From: Massilia sp. PDC64
Lineage (GTDB): Bacteria > Pseudomonadota > Gammaproteobacteria > Burkholderiales > Burkholderiaceae_D
Direction of reading: 5' to 3'
Assembly: GCF_900101265.1 (NCBI RefSeq)
Contig: NZ_FMZS01000001.1
Span: 186,001-250,000 of the forward strand
Length of the DNA: 64,000 nucleotides
Positions 60,864-64,000 of the stretch are shown here, one piece after another (within the stretch, counting starts at the first letter, position 1; every line of letters starts with the position of its first letter). The notes under the pieces were generated by a model. That model saw nothing but the letters and a program-made list of their open reading frames with translations, ran no database searches and was not told the DNA's origin. Made by a program: the position numbers and the translations under genes.

Positions 60864-61760
60864 ATGAAGACCGAAAAATTCCACATCGTCCATGACGAAC
60901 CGATGCTGGTCGGCGAATCGGCCGTCTGGCATGCGGTCGAATCCGCGCTGTACTGGGTCGACATCGACGGCAAGTCGGTGCACCGCCTGCATCCGTCGAG
61001 CGGCAAGTATTCGCGCTGGAACACGGCGACGGAGCCGTCCGCCATCGCCGTCGACCAGGACAACAATCTCGTGCTGGCCACGCGCGCCGGCTTCGTCTAC
61101 CTGAACACGACGACGGGCGACATCGACGACATCGTGCCGGCACCGTACGACACGTCCATCGTCCGCTTCAACGACGGCCGCACGGACCCGGCGGGCCGCT
61201 TCTGGGTCGGCACGATGTACGAGCCGCGCGACCAGCCCAGGGCCGAGATGTACGTGCTGGACAAGGGCGAACTGCGCCTGGCCTGGGCCGGCGGCATGAC
61301 GAACTCGAACGGCCTGTCGTTCAGCCCGGACGGCAGGACGATGTACCACTCGGACACGACGAGCCACCGCGTGGACGCGTACGACTACGACGTAAAAACG
61401 GGCACGGCGTCGAACCGCCGCAACCTCGTCACCTTCTCGGACGACAAGAAGGCGGCCGACTACGGCGGCCGTCCGGACGGCGCGGCCGTGGACAGCGAAG
61501 GCAATTACTGGTCCGCGATGTTCGAAGGCGGGCGCATCGTCAAGCTGTCGCCGACCGGCGAACTGCTGCAGGAAATCGAGCTGCCCGTGCGCTGCCCGAC
61601 GTCCGTCGCGTTCGGCGGGCCGGACCTGCGCACCCTGTTCGTCACCAGCGCCAGCAAGGGCCGGTCGAACGACGAGCTGGCGAAGTATCCGCACAGCGGC
61701 AAGGTGCTGGCCTTTACGGTCGACGTACCCGGTATCGAACAGGCAGAATACCGCGGCTGA
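60864..61760 (+). CDS. SMP-30/gluconolactonase-type lactonase
   Basis: A 298-residue six-bladed beta-propeller enzyme of the SMP-30/LRE family. The metal-site motifs are present: Glu in LVGESAVWH, VRFNDGRTDPAGRFWVGTM with Asn and Asp, and NSNGLSFSPDGRTMYHSDT, plus YGGRPDGAAVDSEGNYWSAM. Such enzymes hydrolyse gluconolactone or similar sugar lactones with divalent metal. Placed between pgi and zwf, it is likely the lactone-opening step (6-phosphogluconolactone or gluconolactone). It has no signal peptide, so it is cytosolic. This is a non-homologous alternative to Pgl. Confidence 0.9.
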   Translation: MKTEKFHIVHDEPMLVGESAVWHAVESALYWVDIDGKSVHRLHPSSGKYSRWNTATEPSAIAVDQDNNLVLATRAGFVYLNTTTGDIDDIVPAPYDTSIVRFNDGRTDPAGRFWVGTMYEPRDQPRAEMYVLDKGELRLAWAGGMTNSNGLSFSPDGRTMYHSDTTSHRVDAYDYDVKTGTASNRRNLVTFSDDKKAADYGGRPDGAAVDSEGNYWSAMFEGGRIVKLSPTGELLQEIELPVRCPTSVAFGGPDLRTLFVTSASKGRSNDELAKYPHSGKVLAFTVDVPGIEQAEYRG

Positions 61761-61775
61761 TCGCCCGGCTGCACG

Positions 61776-61796
61776 GTGGGCACGGCGTGCCCACCG
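61776..61796 (+). terminator. hairpin after the lactonase gene
   Basis: A perfect 9-bp stem GGTGGGCAC/GTGCCCACC with a GGC loop lies 16 bases after the stop. It lacks a T run directly after it (TTTTC occurs 11 bases on). It probably ends the pgi-lactonase transcript, with zwf started anew. Confidence 0.6.
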
Positions 61797-61866
61797 CCCC
61801 CTCCTATTTTCTTCGCGCCCATACCGCCACGGATGTGGCACCATTACCTGCGACTGCACGCATTTG

Positions 61867-61882
61867 CGTAGTAAATTTTCTT
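61867..61882 (+). promoter_or_regulatory. HexR-like site 1 upstream of zwf
   Basis: CGTAGTAAATTTTCTT shares 12 of 16 bases with the best copy. With the site at 61899 it flanks a CATAAT (61891-61896) -10 candidate, 42 bases before the zwf ATG. Confidence 0.5.
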
Positions 61883-61898
61883 GCGCTATCCATAATCG

Positions 61899-61914
61899 TG
61901 TAGTAAATTTACAG
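61899..61914 (+). promoter_or_regulatory. HexR-like site 2 upstream of zwf (best copy)
   Basis: TGTAGTAAATTTACAG has near-perfect dyad symmetry (TGTA...TACA) and fits the known HexR-type motif. It lies 23 bases before the zwf start codon. Confidence 0.68.
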
Positions 61915-61937
61915 CATTTCACTCCTCGACAGACACC

Positions 61938-63407
61938 ATGGCACTTTCCGATTTCGATCTCGTTTTCTTCGGCGGCAGCGGCGACCTCGCGATGCGCAAG
62001 CTGTTGCCGGCGATGTATGCCCGTGACGTGTGCAACGACCTGCCCGCGACGGCGCGCATCATCTGCGTCGGCCGTGACGAGATGTCGCAGGAAGCGTTCA
62101 TCGACATGGTGGAAACCAACGCGAAATCGCACGTGAAGGAAAACGTCGACGCCGCCGCATGGCAGACGTTCCTGGACCGCATCACCTACGTCGCCGTCGA
62201 CGCCGGCAACGTGGCGACCTATGCGGCACTGGCGGAAGCGCTGCGCAAGGATCCGTCGCTCACGCGCGTGTACTACCTCGCGACGCCGCCGCAGCTGTTC
62301 GCGACGATCTGCGAGAACCTGGCCGCCGTGGGCCTGGCCACCGCGAATTCGCGCGTCGTGCTGGAAAAGCCGCTGGGTCGCGACCTCGCGTCGGCCAAGC
62401 AGATCAACAAGGACGTCGGCAAGGTCTTCGCCGAATCGCAGATCTACCGGATCGACCACTACCTCGGCAAGGAAACCGTGCAGAACCTGCTGGCCCTGCG
62501 CTTCGGTAACATCCTGTTCGAGCCGCTGTGGCGCCGCGAGTGGATTTCCGACGTGCAGATCACCATCGCGGAAAAGATCGGCGTGGGCAACCGCCTGGGC
62601 TACTACGACAACTCGGGCGCGCTGCGCGACATGCTGCAGAACCACCTGCTGCAACTGCTGTGTATCGTCGCGATGGAACCGCCGACGTCGATCGCGCCGG
62701 ACGCCGTGCGCGACGCCAAGCTGCAGGTGCTGCGCTCCCTGAAGCGCTTCACGCCGACGACGCTGTCGCAAAACATCGTGCGCGGCCAGTACCGCGCCGG
62801 CTACGTCGACGGCCAGGCGGTGCCGGGCTACCGCGAGGAACCGGGCGCACCCAAGCAGTCGAAGACGGAAACCTTCGTCGCGATGAAGGCCGAGATCGAC
62901 ACGTGGCGCTGGGCCGGCGTGCCGTTCTACCTGCGCACCGGCAAGCGCATGGCGGACCGCCTCGCGGAGATCGTCGTGCGCTTCAAAACGATTCCGCACT
63001 CGATCTTCAACCAGCCGACGTCGAGCTTCCAGCCGAACAGCCTCGTGATCCGCCTGCAGCCGGACGAAGGCCTGTCGATGAACCTGATGGCCAAGACGCC
63101 GGGCGACTCCATGCGCCTGAAGCAGGCCGAGCTCGAACTCGATTTCCGCGAACAGTTCAAGTCCCCGCGCATGGAAGCGTACGAGCGCCTGCTGCTCGAC
63201 GTCCTGCGCGGCCAGCTGACCCTGTTCATGCGCGGCGACGAACTGGAAGCCGCGTGGGAATGGGTCGAGCCGATCCTCGAATACTGGGAGCAGGACGACA
63301 CGACGCCGGTCCCGTACACGTCCGGCACGTGGGGCCCTGCCGCCGCTTCCGCGCTGATCGGCCGCGACGGCCTGCAGTGGCGCGAAGAGGCGCTGCCCGA
63401 AGACTGA
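61938..63407 (+). CDS. zwf: glucose-6-phosphate 1-dehydrogenase
   Basis: A 489-residue enzyme. The dinucleotide motif reads FFGGSGDLAMRKLLPAMY (about 11-28), the active site RIDHYLGKETVQNLLALRFGN (about 171-191), then VPFYLRTGKRM near residue 330. It oxidises glucose-6-P to 6-phosphogluconolactone, reducing NADP+ or NAD+, and feeds Edd and Eda. Its stop is followed by AAGGA serving hexR 10 bases on. It has two HexR-like sites upstream. Confidence 0.97.
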   Translation: MALSDFDLVFFGGSGDLAMRKLLPAMYARDVCNDLPATARIICVGRDEMSQEAFIDMVETNAKSHVKENVDAAAWQTFLDRITYVAVDAGNVATYAALAEALRKDPSLTRVYYLATPPQLFATICENLAAVGLATANSRVVLEKPLGRDLASAKQINKDVGKVFAESQIYRIDHYLGKETVQNLLALRFGNILFEPLWRREWISDVQITIAEKIGVGNRLGYYDNSGALRDMLQNHLLQLLCIVAMEPPTSIAPDAVRDAKLQVLRSLKRFTPTTLSQNIVRGQYRAGYVDGQAVPGYREEPGAPKQSKTETFVAMKAEIDTWRWAGVPFYLRTGKRMADRLAEIVVRFKTIPHSIFNQPTSSFQPNSLVIRLQPDEGLSMNLMAKTPGDSMRLKQAELELDFREQFKSPRMEAYERLLLDVLRGQLTLFMRGDELEAAWEWVEPILEYWEQDDTTPVPYTSGTWGPAAASALIGRDGLQWREEALPED

Positions 63408-63417
63408 AGGAACTAAC

Positions 63418-64000
63418 GTGCTGCTCGATTCGATCCGTACCCAGCTCGACTCGCTGTCCAAGTCCGAGCGCAAGGTGGCGCTCGCCGTGCTGGCCGCGCC
63501 CAGCGCCACCGTCAGCCAGAACATCACGGCGCTGGCGCGCAGCGCGCAGGTGTCCGAGCCGACCGTCGTGCGCTTTTGCCGCACGCTCGGCTACGACGGC
63601 TGGCACGAGTTCAAGCTGAAGCTCGCGCAAGGCCTCGCGCTGGCACTGCCCGGCGCCAGCGAGCAGCCGGCGCAGGACGACCTGGCCGCGGACCTCGTCA
63701 ACAAGATCTGCAGCCGCTCGATCAACACCCTGCTCGACCTGCGCAACAACCTAAAACCGGAACTGATCCAGAAGGCGCTCGACATCCTGTCGCGCGCCAA
63801 CAAGATCGAATTCTACGGCCAGGGCACGTCCGGCTTCGTCGCAGCCGACGCGCAGCACAAGTTCTTCCGCTCGGGCGTCCCGACCGTCGCGTACACCGAC
63901 CCCGCGATCCACGCCATCGCGGCCGCGCTGCTGCGCGAAGGCGACGCGCTCGTCGCGATCTCCCAGCGCGGCAACAACCCGTCGCTCACGCGCTCCGCCA
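63418..64000 (+). CDS. hexR: HexR-type RpiR transcriptional regulator (3' end outside window)
   Basis: GTG at 63418 with AAGGA upstream begins an open frame to the window end (about 194 residues of perhaps 285). The RpiR helix-turn-helix is LDSLSKSERKVALAVLAAPSATVSQNITALARSAQVSEPTVVRFCRTLGYDGWHEFKLKLAQ (about 8-69). The SIS sugar-phosphate domain begins ALDILSRANKIEFYGQGTSGFVAADAQHKFFRSGV. HexR senses 2-keto-3-deoxy-6-phosphogluconate in known cases and represses zwf, edd-eda and pgi genes. It is coupled to zwf, and the four sites nearby are its likely targets. Confidence 0.92.
   Translation, partial: MLLDSIRTQLDSLSKSERKVALAVLAAPSATVSQNITALARSAQVSEPTVVRFCRTLGYDGWHEFKLKLAQGLALALPGASEQPAQDDLAADLVNKICSRSINTLLDLRNNLKPELIQKALDILSRANKIEFYGQGTSGFVAADAQHKFFRSGVPTVAYTDPAIHAIAAALLREGDALVAISQRGNNPSLTRSA

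Noticed and set aside
59370..63584. 1404-residue open frame antisense to pgi, the lactonase and zwf
   Set aside because: It spans three recognised genes and their gaps and has no family features; long stop-free antisense frames are expected at this GC content.

Overview
The window is GC-rich (about two thirds G+C), densely packed chromosomal DNA of a betaproteobacterium. The protein repertoire (TonB-dependent uptake, Entner-Doudoroff genes under HexR, ArgA, HrpA, YggX, many AraC/LysR/TetR regulators, a plant-polymer glycosidase) fits Oxalobacteraceae such as Massilia, Telluria or Duganella. That placement is inferred from protein character only. I see no rRNA, tRNA, CRISPR array, prophage or insertion sequence.

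Layout. 0-6.5 kb: a cut-off quinone reductase, a Na+/H+ antiporter-like protein, a HepT-like protein without its RNase motif, then a TonB-dependent receptor followed directly by an exported PHP-type metallohydrolase. 6.5-11.8 kb: a translationally coupled operon of DUF2760 protein, Hsp70-like protein and a second Hsp70-like protein with a long C-terminal extension; this is the best candidate for an under-described system. 11.9-24 kb: YghU-type thiol transferase, LprI-like and PRC-barrel proteins, a lone family 9 glycosyltransferase, a MarR-DHA2 efflux pair with a clear palindromic operator, NfsB nitroreductase, a royal-jelly-type protein, a LysR regulator and a TPR-GGDEF diguanylate cyclase. 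24-28.4 kb: a GH3 glycosidase plus esterase pair, probably for xylan-type oligosaccharides, then an FKBP lipoprotein.

28.5-39.4 kb: HDOD protein, YjbQ (start codon inside a perfect hairpin), a lower-GC patch of three poorly known genes (30.1-31.8 kb), DHFR-like protein, uridine kinase, and several regulator/transporter or regulator/enzyme pairs transcribed apart from each other (AraC/EamA, GlxA-type/tautomerase, TetR/DUF2214), plus an exported intradiol dioxygenase. 39.4-48.9 kb: hrpA and argA diverging from one shared ATTATAAT element, yggX with a recognisable promoter, rpiA, a hydrolase-TPR fusion and a gamma carbonic anhydrase. 48.8-56.5 kb: MFS pump with an HxlR regulator and palindromic operator, aldo/keto reductase, an orphan flagellin, an HExxH protein of the vgr-related type, a hybrid histidine kinase, and a decayed second copy of the HExxH gene on the far side of the kinase.

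56.4-64 kb: a coherent glucose-6-phosphate/Entner-Doudoroff locus. edd-eda run leftward; pgi, an SMP-30-type lactonase, zwf and hexR (cut by the window edge) run rightward. Four copies of a TGTAGTAAATTTACAG-like element lie in the edd/pgi and lactonase/zwf gaps and are probable HexR sites. Together the enzymes turn fructose-6-P or glucose-6-P into pyruvate and glyceraldehyde-3-P. No classical pgl gene is present, so the lactonase gene may fill that step.
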